Below, piece by piece: positions 7,529 through 15,292 of a stretch of DNA of 30,516 nt. The DNA lies in the NCBI GenBank assembly GCA_002449305.1, contig DKDI01000011.1, positions 1 to 30,516 on the forward strand, read 5' to 3'. The notes below the pieces were generated by a model. The model searched no databases, was not told the origin of the DNA, and was given only the letters and a program-made list of their open reading frames with translations. This DNA is from Treponema sp. UBA6852. GTDB taxonomy: Bacteria; Spirochaetota; Spirochaetia; Treponematales; Treponemataceae. The position numbers and the translations under genes are program-made. Position 1 is the first letter of the stretch; each line of letters opens with the position of its first letter.

Positions 7529-10500
7529 TTAAATTTTCTTTACAGAAACAGTCCATTTTGCATCTTCGCAGTCAATTTCAGTTCCAGAAATATTTTCATT
7601 CCAAACGGCAGAAGACGCAAGAGTTTCCCCTGATATAAAATCCTTGAACATTTCAAATGCGGATTTTAAAACTTCAGAGCCGCCAACAGAAAGTTCAATT
7701 CGGTCTGTAACTTCAAAACCGCTTTCTTTTCTAAGATTCTGAATTCCACGAACCAAATCACGCACGTATCCTTCTTTCTTTAGCTCATCAGTAATTTTTG
7801 TATCAAGTCCAACAGTCAAAGTTCCATCATTTATAACTTTTAAATCCTCTTTTTCAAAACGCTCAACAAGAACATTTTCCTGATTCAAAGAAACGTCTTC
7901 GCCATCAACTTTTATTGCAACAGTTTTTCCGTCAAGAATCTGTTCAATCTGCTCTGTTGAAAGCTTTGCAATTTCAGAAGCGGCAGCCTTCATTTTTCCG
8001 CCCAGTTGTTTTCCAAGGACCCTGAAATTCGCCTTTGCCTTGTATTCAACAAGTTCATCTTCGCGCTCATGGAAAATTACATTTTTAACATTCAATTCTT
8101 CGGCGATTGTGTTCTGCATATCTGAAAGAACTTTTTTCTCTTCAGAGTTGCGTGTAACAAGAGCCACACTTGCAAGCGGCTGGCGGTTCTTCAAGTTAAA
8201 CTGATTGCGAAGGCTTCTTCCCATTGAAACAGCTTTTTGAACACTAGCCATTTTGAACTCAAGATCTTCATCGCGGAATTTTTCATTATAAACAGGATAA
8301 TCCATTAAATGAACAGATTCCTTGTCTTCAGAAGTTTTTAAGTTCTGCCACAGTTCTTCAGATAGGAACGGAATAAAAGGAGCGGCAACAAGCGCAAATG
8401 TTTTCAAAGCAGAATAAAGAGCTCCGTAAGCTTCAAGTTTGTCCGCATCGCTTCCAGACTTCCAGAAACGCCTTCTGTTTCTGCGGATATACCAGTTGTT
8501 AATCTGGTCAATAAAAGAAAGCATAGGATCAATTGCCGCGCTAAGGTCATAATCATCCAAAGCAGAAGAAACGTCCTTTACCATTTTCTGCGCAACGGAA
8601 AGAATCCAACGGTCAAGAGGATTTTCAGGAAGCTTAGAATCAAACTCATGTCCAGTGCAAGTAACTCCGTCAATGTTCGCATATTGAACAAAGAATGAAT
8701 AAGAATTCCAAAGCGGAAGAATTATGCTTTTTATTACATCACGCACGCCTTCATCCGAATAGCGAATTTCATCAGCTTTTACAACTGCCGAATGCATAAG
8801 GAAAAGACGGATTGCATCTGCGCTCAGCTTATTAATAGCTTCGTTAGGATCTGTATAGTTACGCAAACTCTTGGACATTTTTCGTCCGTCGCTTGCAAGA
8901 ACGATTCCGTTTACAATGCAGTTTTTAAACGCAGGCTTGTCAAAAAGGTTTGAAGCAAGAACAGTAAGTGTATAAAACCATCCGCGTGTCTGATCAAGTC
9001 CTTCACTTATAAAATCAGCCGGGAAATGGCTTTCAAAATATTCCTTGTTTTCAAAAGGATAATGCTGCTGTGCATAAGGCATTGAGCCAGACTCAAACCA
9101 GCAGTCAAAAACTTCTGGAATGCGCTTCATTGTTCCGCCGCATTTTTTGCAAGGAATAGTTATTTTATCAACAAACTGTTTGTGTAAATCTTCAGGATAA
9201 ACTCCGCTAAGCTCTTCCAGTTCTTTTCTTGAGCCTACACACAAAGTGTCGTTGCAGTCAGGACATTTCCAAATTGGAATAGGATTTCCCCAGTAGCGGT
9301 TTCGGCTGATTGCCCAGTCTCTAGCTCCAGCAAGCCATTTTCCAAAACGGCCTTCTTTTATATGAGATGGCTGCCATTTTATCTGTGAATTTGCCTTTAA
9401 AAGACGTTCATGCTCATCAGCAACCTTTACAAACCAAGAGCCGATTCCTCTGTAAATCAAAGGAGAACCGCATCTCCAGCAATGCGGATACTGGTGAAGA
9501 ATCTGATCACGCTTTACAAGCTTGCCTTCTTTCTTCAAGCGGTCCATTATGTCTTTGTCGCAGTCTTTTACAAAGCGTCCTGCATAATCTGTAACTTCTT
9601 TTGTAAATTTACATTCAGCGTCCATCGGCTCAACAGAAGGAATTCCTGTTCCCTTGAAAACCTTAGAGTCCTCTTCTCCAAATGCAGGAGCAATATGAAC
9701 AATTCCCGTTCCATCTTCTGTTGAAACATAGTCAGCATTGAACATTCTAAAAGCGCCATCGCTTCCATCTTCCTTTACAGCCAAGTCCTTAAAATAAGGA
9801 AAGAGAGGCTCGTACTTTGCGCCAATAAAATCTTTTCCGCTTTTCTTATAAACAACTTCATAATCAGTTTCGTTCTTGTAATAAGCTGAAAGGCGGCTTT
9901 CTGCCAAAATATAAAAATCTCCGCTTTCCTTGTCTTTTATTTTTACATACTCAATGTCCGGTCCCATGCAAAGACCTTCATTAGAAGGAAGCGTCCAAGG
10001 AGTTGTTGTCCAGGCAAGGAAATAAGTGCTTCCGTTCTCCATTTCAGGATCTTTAAATGCAGCTGGAGCTTTTGTTACTTTAAAACGAATTGTAATAGCA
10101 GGATCCTGTTTTTCTTTGTAGCCTTGGGCAAGCTCATGCGTAGAAAGAACTGTCGCGCATCTTGGGCAATAAGGAAGAATGTACTTTCCCTCATAAATCA
10201 TGCCTTTATCCCAAAGAGATTTTGCAACCCACCAGATTGATTCCATAAAGTCAGGATTCATTGTCTTGTAGTCGTTGTCAAAATCAACCCAGCGTCCCAT
10301 TCGAGTGATTGTCTTGCGCCATTCTGAAGTGTACTTTAAAACTGAAGCGCGGCATTTGTCATTGAAATTTGCAACACCGTAAGCTTCAATCTCGTGCTTA
10401 GAGTTAATTCCAAGCTCTTTTTCTATCAAATTTTCAACAGGAAGACCATGGCAGTCCCAGCCGAATCTGCGCTCAACTTTCTTTCCCTTCATTGTCTGAT

Positions 10501-10711
10501 AGCGCGGAATTATATCTTTTATTGTAGACGGAATAAAATGACCAAAATGAGGAAGTCCAGTAGCAAAAGGAGGTCCGTCATAAAAAACATATTCCTCTGC
10601 GCCTTCTCTTTGTGAAACAGACTTTTTAAAAGTTTCGTTTTCTTCCCAGAATTTTAAGATTTTTTCTTCCTGCTTCGGAAAATCAGCTTTTGAATCTACA
10701 GGATTGTACAT
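7529..10711 (-). CDS. ileS: Isoleucyl-tRNA synthetase, eukaryote-like (IleRS2) type
   Basis: IleRS charges tRNA-Ile with isoleucine in the cytoplasm. The 1060-residue product has the class I HIGH-type motif as HFGH at residues 55-58 (10538-10549), inside YDGPPFATGLPHFGH, and KMSKS near residue 611 (8867-8881). The editing domain lies between. The FATGLPHFGH form is that of eukaryote-like IleRS, not the YANGSIHIGH of E. coli-type IleRS. Cys pairs CPRC, CWRC, CPDC and CKKC are present. I chose ATG 10711 because AAAGGA lies just upstream and the protein then starts MYNPVDSKADFPKQEEKIL as usual; an in-frame extension to 10816 would add a spurious hydrophobic segment. The lipoprotein gene follows 31 nt downstream, likely in the same operon. 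Confidence 0.97.
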   Translation of the reverse strand: MYNPVDSKADFPKQEEKILKFWEENETFKKSVSQREGAEEYVFYDGPPFATGLPHFGHFIPSTIKDIIPRYQTMKGKKVERRFGWDCHGLPVENLIEKELGINSKHEIEAYGVANFNDKCRASVLKYTSEWRKTITRMGRWVDFDNDYKTMNPDFMESIWWVAKSLWDKGMIYEGKYILPYCPRCATVLSTHELAQGYKEKQDPAITIRFKVTKAPAAFKDPEMENGSTYFLAWTTTPWTLPSNEGLCMGPDIEYVKIKDKESGDFYILAESRLSAYYKNETDYEVVYKKSGKDFIGAKYEPLFPYFKDLAVKEDGSDGAFRMFNADYVSTEDGTGIVHIAPAFGEEDSKVFKGTGIPSVEPMDAECKFTKEVTDYAGRFVKDCDKDIMDRLKKEGKLVKRDQILHQYPHCWRCGSPLIYRGIGSWFVKVADEHERLLKANSQIKWQPSHIKEGRFGKWLAGARDWAISRNRYWGNPIPIWKCPDCNDTLCVGSRKELEELSGVYPEDLHKQFVDKITIPCKKCGGTMKRIPEVFDCWFESGSMPYAQQHYPFENKEYFESHFPADFISEGLDQTRGWFYTLTVLASNLFDKPAFKNCIVNGIVLASDGRKMSKSLRNYTDPNEAINKLSADAIRLFLMHSAVVKADEIRYSDEGVRDVIKSIILPLWNSYSFFVQYANIDGVTCTGHEFDSKLPENPLDRWILSVAQKMVKDVSSALDDYDLSAAIDPMLSFIDQINNWYIRRNRRRFWKSGSDADKLEAYGALYSALKTFALVAAPFIPFLSEELWQNLKTSEDKESVHLMDYPVYNEKFRDEDLEFKMASVQKAVSMGRSLRNQFNLKNRQPLASVALVTRNSEEKKVLSDMQNTIAEELNVKNVIFHEREDELVEYKAKANFRVLGKQLGGKMKAAASEIAKLSTEQIEQILDGKTVAIKVDGEDVSLNQENVLVERFEKEDLKVINDGTLTVGLDTKITDELKKEGYVRDLVRGIQNLRKESGFEVTDRIELSVGGSEVLKSAFEMFKDFISGETLASSAVWNENISGTEIDCEDAKWTVSVKKI

Positions 10712-10743
10712 CGCATTCCGTCCTTTTATAAAATTAAAAATAA

Positions 10744-10752
10744 ATTTTAGCA
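10744..10752 (-). promoter_or_regulatory. Possible extended -10 promoter of ileS
   Basis: The minus strand reads TGCTAAAAT, an extended -10 box (TG-n-TAAAAT). It would start transcription near 10737, about 26 nt before the ileS start. No good -35 box is visible at the usual spacing, so the call is tentative. A TATAAT also lies further upstream near 10838-10843, likewise without a good -35. Confidence 0.35.
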
Positions 10753-10969
10753 CAAAATTCTTTAGTCTGAATGCAAAACACAACAGAACTAAAAAGAAAA
10801 TATGAAAAAGTTTCAAAAATCAGACGAATTCTAAAACTACTTTCATTATATCAAATTGAATCAAAATAATCTATAAACAAGAAAAATTCAAAAATAGTTT
10901 TTTACGCTGATAACTTTAACCAAAAACACAAATATATTTTTAATTCATGTTAATTTCTATATGTCGAAA

Positions 10970-10999
10970 TTGAAATTCCAATTGTAAACTTTTTATAGT
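10970..10999 (+). promoter_or_regulatory. Possible promoter of a non-coding RNA
   Basis: TTGAAA at 10970-10975 and TATAGT at 10994-10999 are separated by 18 nt, a good sigma-70 pattern. No coding start follows for over 200 bases, but a hairpin-rich stretch ending in a terminator-like stem and T8 does. The start would be near 11006. Confidence 0.4.
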
Positions 11000-11160
11000 G
11001 GAAATCTAAACGGAGGAAAATCCTTTTTAAGCTGTCCAGACAACAGCTCCACTGCCGGGGATGTCTAATAAGTTCTAAATGATTGCAATATATGCATTTA
11101 GATTTTCGGGTCAAGCCCTAAAATAACAAAAAAGATACTTTTTAGACATCCCTTTTTTTT
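10997..11160 (+). ncRNA. Candidate structured RNA or transcribed leader with terminator-like 3' stem
   Basis: This occupies most of the 512-base stretch without a gene (10712-11223). Visible pairing: AGTGGA (10997-11002) with TCCACT (11048-11053), enclosing a hairpin AGCTGT/ACAGCT (11030-11035 with 11043-11048; one base shared with the outer stem) and a small GGA/TCC hairpin. Then GGGATGTCTAA (11058-11068) pairs perfectly with TTAGACATCCC (11142-11152), followed by T8. Inside that stem are CTAAATG/CATTTAG and GGGTCAAGCCC hairpins. I do not recognise a known riboswitch, 6S, SRP or tmRNA. It may be a new small RNA, or merely a decayed repeat element. It does not overlap the promoter of the next gene. 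Confidence 0.4.
11142..11160 (+). terminator. Terminator-like stem arm with T8
   Basis: TTAGACATCCC is the 3' arm of an 11-bp perfect stem whose 5' arm is 11058-11068, and eight T follow at once. The distance between arms (73 nt) is large, so it may work only when the enclosed hairpins form first. It would isolate the following gene from upstream transcription. Confidence 0.45.
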
Positions 11161-11187
11161 GTTTTAAAATAAGCTTTTTTCATTCTG

Positions 11188-11216
11188 TTGAATTTCAAAT
11201 GCTGAACAATTATAAT
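11188..11216 (+). promoter_or_regulatory. Promoter of the nonulosonate synthase gene, leaderless type
   Basis: TTGAAT (11188-11193), 17 nt, then a perfect TATAAT (11211-11216). Only 7 nt separate the -10 box from the ATG at 11224, and there is no Shine-Dalgarno. Transcription should start at or next to the A of the start codon. Confidence 0.8.
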
Positions 11217-11223
11217 CAAAAAC

Positions 11224-12381
11224 ATGAAGATAATCGCTGAAATCGGAACTGCTCACGCCGGTTCTTTAGAAAAAGCTCATGAACTTATTGACGCGGCCGC
11301 ATTTGCAGGCGCAGACTGCGTAAAATTCCAATGGGTTTATGCCGATGAGATTTTGCACCCGGATACAGGATTTGTAAATTTGCCTGGAGGAAAAACCCGG
11401 CTTTATGACACGTTTAAGCAACTTGAATGCTCTTGCGATTTCTACAAAAAATGCCTTGAATATTCTCACAAAAAAGGTCTTTTATTCGCCTGCTCACCTT
11501 TCGGAATAAAATCTTTTGATGAGCTTGCAAAAATTAATCCTGATGCAATAAAAATTGCAAGTCCAGAACTGAATCATTTTCCGCTTTTACGAAAATGCGC
11601 AGAATACTATCAGAAAATTCCAATTATTATTTCAAGCGGAGTTTCAAAACTAGGCGATATAGAAAAAGCAATTCAAGCGATACAAAATAAAAAAGAATCT
11701 TGTGCAAATGAAAAATGCTTTCCAGACTTAACATTGCTTCATTGCATAACTTTTTATCCTGCGCCAGAAGAACAATACAACGTAAAATGCGTAAAAACAC
11801 TGCGCCAAATTTTTGGAATTCCAACAGGAATAAGCGACCATAGCTTTGATCCAGTTTTAGTTCCTGTTCTTACAGTTCTTATGGGAGGAAGTGTAATTGA
11901 AAAGCACATTACTCTAAGCAAAAAAGACAGCGGGCTAGATGACCAAGTGGCTCTTGAACCTGAACAATTTGCTGTAATGGTTCATTCTGTCAGGCAGGCA
12001 ATTTCAATACAAGAACGTTACAAAAAAGAAGGAAAAGCCGTAAAAGAAAATTTAGAAAATGCAGCTGAAAAAGAAATTCTTAAACAGCTTGAATATGAAT
12101 TTCCAAGTGAAAAAATTTCAGCGGCGTTGGGAACGGGAATAAAAAAACTTGCCGCTGCAGAAGAAGAAAACTACGGAAGAACAAACCGCTCCCTTCACTA
12201 TATGCGCTCACTAAAAAAAGGAAGCAGAATAAAGCCAGACGATATTTCCGTGTTGCGAACAGAGAAAATTCTTTCTCCAGGAATAAGCCCTGAATACTTT
12301 TCCATAATAGAAAACTCCATATTGGAAAAAGACGTATGCTCAGGAGATGGAGTTAAATGGGAAGATTTTATTCAAAGATAA
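11224..12381 (+). CDS. N-acetylneuraminate/nonulosonate synthase family protein (NeuB/SpsE type)
   Basis: This family condenses phosphoenolpyruvate with an N-acetylated hexosamine (ManNAc, or a diacetamido sugar for pseudaminic/legionaminic acid). The 385-residue product shows AEIGTAHAGSLEKA at the start, GADCVKFQ (K34-F35-Q36), CSPFGIKSFDEL, KIASPEL and a TIM-barrel order. The two metal-binding histidines are kept in GISDHSFD and EKHITL. The usual GPDH step after EKHFTLD reads SGLDDQ, so the histidine there is missing. Residues about 315-385 form a SAF/antifreeze-like domain (NRSLHYMRSLKKGSRIKPDD, ending CSGDGVKWEDF). No neuA- or neuC-like gene is near, so the product cannot be named. It may feed surface or flagellin glycans, as DUF115 proteins occur in this window. 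It converges on coaX with an 11-nt gap. Confidence 0.88.
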   Translation: MKIIAEIGTAHAGSLEKAHELIDAAAFAGADCVKFQWVYADEILHPDTGFVNLPGGKTRLYDTFKQLECSCDFYKKCLEYSHKKGLLFACSPFGIKSFDELAKINPDAIKIASPELNHFPLLRKCAEYYQKIPIIISSGVSKLGDIEKAIQAIQNKKESCANEKCFPDLTLLHCITFYPAPEEQYNVKCVKTLRQIFGIPTGISDHSFDPVLVPVLTVLMGGSVIEKHITLSKKDSGLDDQVALEPEQFAVMVHSVRQAISIQERYKKEGKAVKENLENAAEKEILKQLEYEFPSEKISAALGTGIKKLAAAEEENYGRTNRSLHYMRSLKKGSRIKPDDISVLRTEKILSPGISPEYFSIIENSILEKDVCSGDGVKWEDFIQR

Positions 12382-12392
12382 AAAAACAACTT

Positions 12393-13199
12393 CTACAACA
12401 CCAAATCAGAAATAATCTTCAGTCCGCGGATTGTCAAGTCTTTGTCAACAACAGTAAACACATCCGTAATTGGCTTTAAAACTTTGTTGAGTCCGCCTGT
12501 TGCAACAACTTTTACAGTTTCAGCCTTGTCTCCAGTAAGTTTTTCAAGGTCAGCCTTAACTTGACGAACAAGATACTCAACAAGACCTTTGTACCCAAGG
12601 ACAACGCCTGCTTGGATTGCAGTTTCTGTATTCATTCCAAGACTTGAAGACGGAGCTTCCAAAGAAACAAACGGAAGCTGGGCTGCATTAGTCGCCAAAG
12701 CCTTTATAGCAGTTCCTAAGCCAGGAGAAATAGTAACTCCGCGGATTATTCCACTTGAATCAGCAACAGTTAAAGTCAAAGCAGTTCCAAAATCAACTGC
12801 AATAACAGGACCTTTACCTTCAAATAAATTCCATGCGCTTACCGCATTGCAAAGCAAATCTGTTCCAATGTTTGTATGAGGTGAAGACGAATCTAATCTA
12901 ACAGGAAGGCGACCGCTATAGGCAAGATCAGAAGATAAAATAAACGGACTTTTTCCGCATAAATGCTGGCATACAATAACAAATGGTCCAATCAAGGCAG
13001 GAACAACAGAACTTATAATGCTTTTATCAAGAAACTTTGTCTGGATTCCCGCTTCTCTGCAAAGTGTAAGCAAAATAGAAGTGTATTCATCTCCTGTGCG
13101 CCTTGAATCAGTTGCAATGCGCCACTGAACAGCAATTTTATCGCCATCAAAGATAGCTGCGACAATATTTGTGTTTCCAATATCCACGGCAAAAAGCAA
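12393..13199 (-). CDS. coaX: Type III pantothenate kinase
   Basis: CoaX phosphorylates pantothenate, the first step of coenzyme A synthesis. The 268-residue product has the acetate-kinase/Hsp70-like phosphate motif DIGNTNIVAAIFDGD at the N-terminus, PHTNIGTDLLCNA, AVDFGTALTLTV, GVTISPGLGTAIKAL and TGGLNKVL near the C-terminus, all typical of type III kinases; length is normal. The start is TTG 13199, supported by GGAGG six bases upstream and by the DIGNT motif falling at residue 6. It has its own promoter with a leader of about 27 nt and is divergent from hisS. It ends 11 nt from the convergent nonulosonate synthase gene. Confidence 0.95.
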   Translation of the reverse strand: MLFAVDIGNTNIVAAIFDGDKIAVQWRIATDSRRTGDEYTSILLTLCREAGIQTKFLDKSIISSVVPALIGPFVIVCQHLCGKSPFILSSDLAYSGRLPVRLDSSSPHTNIGTDLLCNAVSAWNLFEGKGPVIAVDFGTALTLTVADSSGIIRGVTISPGLGTAIKALATNAAQLPFVSLEAPSSSLGMNTETAIQAGVVLGYKGLVEYLVRQVKADLEKLTGDKAETVKVVATGGLNKVLKPITDVFTVVDKDLTIRGLKIISDLVL

Positions 13200-13233
13200 T
13201 TTCAGCCTCCAGCAAGTTACATTCGTTTAATTC

Positions 13234-13262
13234 AAAATATTGCATTTGCTCTTTTTTTTCAA
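13234..13262 (-). promoter_or_regulatory. Promoter of coaX
   Basis: On the minus strand TTGAAA (13257-13262), 17 nt, then TATTTT (13234-13239). The start would be near 13227, leaving a leader of about 27 nt that contains the GGAGG site of coaX. Confidence 0.6.
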
Positions 13263-13312
13263 GCGAAACAAAAACATGAACAAAGCTAACGATTAACAAA
13301 GATTTACACTGA

Positions 13313-13341
13313 TTGAGCAAAATACATTTATATTATAGTAT
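13313..13341 (+). promoter_or_regulatory. Promoter of hisS, leaderless type
   Basis: TTGAGC (13313-13318), 17 nt, TAGTAT (13336-13341), then 8 nt to the ATG at 13350, with no Shine-Dalgarno. The boxes are weaker than in the other leaderless promoters here but the spacing is identical. An overlapping TATAGT at 13334-13339 is an alternative -10. Confidence 0.55.
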
Positions 13342-13349
13342 ATTTCATT

Positions 13350-14651
13350 ATGGAAACATTTATTCAACCAAAAATCTTAAAAGGATTCAGAGATTTTCTT
13401 CCTCAAGATGAAATTTTACGTTCTGATTTAATTGAAAAACTCACAAAGACATTCCGCTCTTATGGATTCGTTCCTATAGATACTCCAGTTCTTGAATATA
13501 CAGAAATTTTGCTTAGAAAAAGCAACGGCGAAACAGAAAAACAGATGTTCCGCTTTGAAGACAACGGCGGAAGAGATGTCGCAATGAGATTTGACTTGAC
13601 AGTTCCTTTCGCAAGGTTCACGGCTCAGCACAAAGAAGAGCTTTACTTTCCATTTAAAAGATACCATATTTCAAAAGTATGGCGTGGAGAAAAACCCCAG
13701 GCAGGAAGATACAGAGAATTTGTCCAGTGCGACTTTGATACGGTAGGAAGCGACAGCGCGGTATCGGACTTTGAAACACTAAGCCTTATGAAAGCAGCTC
13801 TCTCTGCAATTGGCGTTGACGAAATAAAGATTCACGTGAACCACAGAGGCATTTTCAACCGCTTTTTAAAGAAACTTGGTCTTTCAGAAAAGTCTGAAGA
13901 TATATTAAGAGCTGTAGACAAAATTGCTAAAGTAGGCGAAGAAAAAGTTTCTGCAGAACTTGAAGAAATTACAGGAAGCGCAGATTCAAGCGCAAAAATT
14001 ATTGACTACATAAAGCCTCTTTCTTCGTTTGAAGAGACACTGTCACACATAGAAGGGCTTGCCGGCGGAGAAGATGAAGACTCAAAGCGCATGAAAACAA
14101 TTTTCAGCATGATGAAAGCAGCGGGAATTGAAGACACTTATATGCTTGATCCTGCAATCACACGCGGACTTGACTACTATACAGGCATTGTTTACGAAAC
14201 TTTCCTTGAAAAACTGCCGTCAATAGGTTCTGTTTGCTCAGGCGGAAGATATGACAACCTCGCAGGTCTTTATATGAAAGAAAAACTGCCGGGCGTAGGC
14301 TCAAGCATTGGTTTGGACAGGCTGATTGCAGGTCTTTCTGAACTTGGGCTTACAAATGCAAAAGGAAGCTACCTTGATGTGGAAATATTTAACACTGATG
14401 AAAGTCTGAATGTTCAGTATCAAGAAGTAGCGGCAAAACTTCGCAAAGAAGGAATTTCCGTGGAAGTATTCCCAGACACTGTAAAAATCAACAAGCAGTA
14501 TTCTGTAACAGACAAAAAACAAATTCCCTGGGGAATTATGTTTTCAAGGAACAACGAAAATGCGAATACAATAACGCTCAAAAACCTAAAGACAAGGGAA
14601 ATCTTTGAAGCCATTTCAATTGAAGAGGCCGCAAAAAAGATTAAAAGTTAA
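13350..14651 (+). CDS. hisS: Histidyl-tRNA synthetase
   Basis: HisRS charges tRNA-His. The 433-residue product is a class II synthetase with GFRDFLPQDEILR at the N-terminus, motif 2 in KRYHISKVWRGEKPQAGRYREFVQCD, the HisRS-specific GLDYYTG at residues 273-279 followed by IVYE, and the motif 3 glycine-arginine type end GVGSSIGLDRLIAGL. A C-terminal anticodon-binding domain follows (about 340-433). The ATG at 13350 is the only reasonable start; it has no Shine-Dalgarno but a promoter 8 nt upstream. The gene ends in a repeat cluster that separates it from the convergent riboflavin operon. Confidence 0.96.
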   Translation: METFIQPKILKGFRDFLPQDEILRSDLIEKLTKTFRSYGFVPIDTPVLEYTEILLRKSNGETEKQMFRFEDNGGRDVAMRFDLTVPFARFTAQHKEELYFPFKRYHISKVWRGEKPQAGRYREFVQCDFDTVGSDSAVSDFETLSLMKAALSAIGVDEIKIHVNHRGIFNRFLKKLGLSEKSEDILRAVDKIAKVGEEKVSAELEEITGSADSSAKIIDYIKPLSSFEETLSHIEGLAGGEDEDSKRMKTIFSMMKAAGIEDTYMLDPAITRGLDYYTGIVYETFLEKLPSIGSVCSGGRYDNLAGLYMKEKLPGVGSSIGLDRLIAGLSELGLTNAKGSYLDVEIFNTDESLNVQYQEVAAKLRKEGISVEVFPDTVKINKQYSVTDKKQIPWGIMFSRNNENANTITLKNLKTREIFEAISIEEAAKKIKS

Positions 14652-14790
14652 GTTTCAATAGATTCCCGTGTCGCAGCACGGGAATGACAAATCAAAGGCT
14701 AAATTTTAATGTCATTATCGGGCTTGCCCCGATAATCTAGTGTAAATTTTCAGCAAATCTTCGGGTCAAGCACGGGAATGACATTTTATT
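14652..14790 (+). repeat. Cluster of palindromic intergenic repeats between hisS and ribH
   Basis: Three REP-like units lie in the gap between convergent genes. Unit 1: ATTCCCGTG (14662-14670) and CACGGGAAT (14677-14685), a perfect 9-bp palindrome followed by GACA. Unit 2: ATTATCGGG (14714-14722) and CCCGATAAT (14728-14736), preceded by GTC. Unit 3 (14757-14784): a chimera joining the left half of one type (CTTCGGGTCAAG) to the right half of another (CACGGGAATGACAT). A near copy of unit 1 recurs at the window end in the opposite orientation. The hairpins may also stop transcription from both sides. Confidence 0.8.
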
Positions 14791-15261
14791 TTACATCTGC
14801 TTGAGCAAGTTTACCATTTCAATTGCTCCAAGGGCGCAGTCATAGCCTTTGTTTCCGGCTTTTGTTCCTGCACGTTCAATCGCCTGATCAATTGTGTCAG
14901 TTGTAAGAACACCAAACATAACAGGAATTCCAGTCTGCAAGCTAACTTGAGCAATTCCTTTTGAAACTTCAGCGCAAACATAATCATAATGGCTTGTAGC
15001 TCCGCGTATTACAGCTCCAAGACAAATAACAGCATCATATTTCTTGCTTTCTGCCATTTTTTTTGCAGCAACAGGAATCTCAAAAGCGCCAGGAACCCAG
15101 CAAAGAGTTATGTCGTCATCTTCAACATCGTGGCGGACAAGTCCGTCTTTTGCGCCTGCGACAAGTTTTGAAACAATAAACTCATTGAACCTTGCGGCGA
15201 CAATTCCAACTTTGATTTTGACTGTGTTTCCGGCAACAACTTTTCCTTCAATAACTTTCAT
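14791..15261 (-). CDS. ribH: 6,7-dimethyl-8-ribityllumazine synthase
   Basis: RibH joins 5-amino-6-ribitylaminouracil with dihydroxybutanone phosphate to form lumazine, the penultimate riboflavin step. The 156-residue product has AARFNEFIVSKL, PGAFEIPVAAKK, LGAVIRGATSHYDYV with the catalytic His at residue 91, and GVLTTDTIDQAIERAGTKAGNKG. The start is ATG 15261, preceded by GGAGG and AAAAAA; an upstream in-frame ATG at 15279 precedes the ribosome site and is rejected. It is the last gene of ribD-ribE-ribBA-ribH, 31 nt after ribBA. Such proteins normally assemble into pentamers or 60-subunit shells. Confidence 0.97.
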   Translation of the reverse strand: MKVIEGKVVAGNTVKIKVGIVAARFNEFIVSKLVAGAKDGLVRHDVEDDDITLCWVPGAFEIPVAAKKMAESKKYDAVICLGAVIRGATSHYDYVCAEVSKGIAQVSLQTGIPVMFGVLTTDTIDQAIERAGTKAGNKGYDCALGAIEMVNLLKQM

Positions 15262-15292
15262 TTTTTTCCTCCAAAACATTTTTTAGAAAACG

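Noticed and set aside
10712..10816. In-frame hydrophobic extension of IleRS that looks like a signal peptide
   Set aside because: IleRS is cytoplasmic, the normal N-terminus begins at 10711 after AAAGGA, and the extension is a by-product of T-rich DNA.
10712..11223. tRNA or known RNA (6S, SRP, tmRNA, RNase P) in the long gene-free stretch
   Set aside because: No cloverleaf with a TTC arm, no SRP tetraloop motif, no tmRNA or RNase P conserved segment was recognised.
12589..12879. Plus-strand frame opposite coaX
   Set aside because: Composition is that of an antisense shadow; coaX motifs on the other strand are unambiguous.
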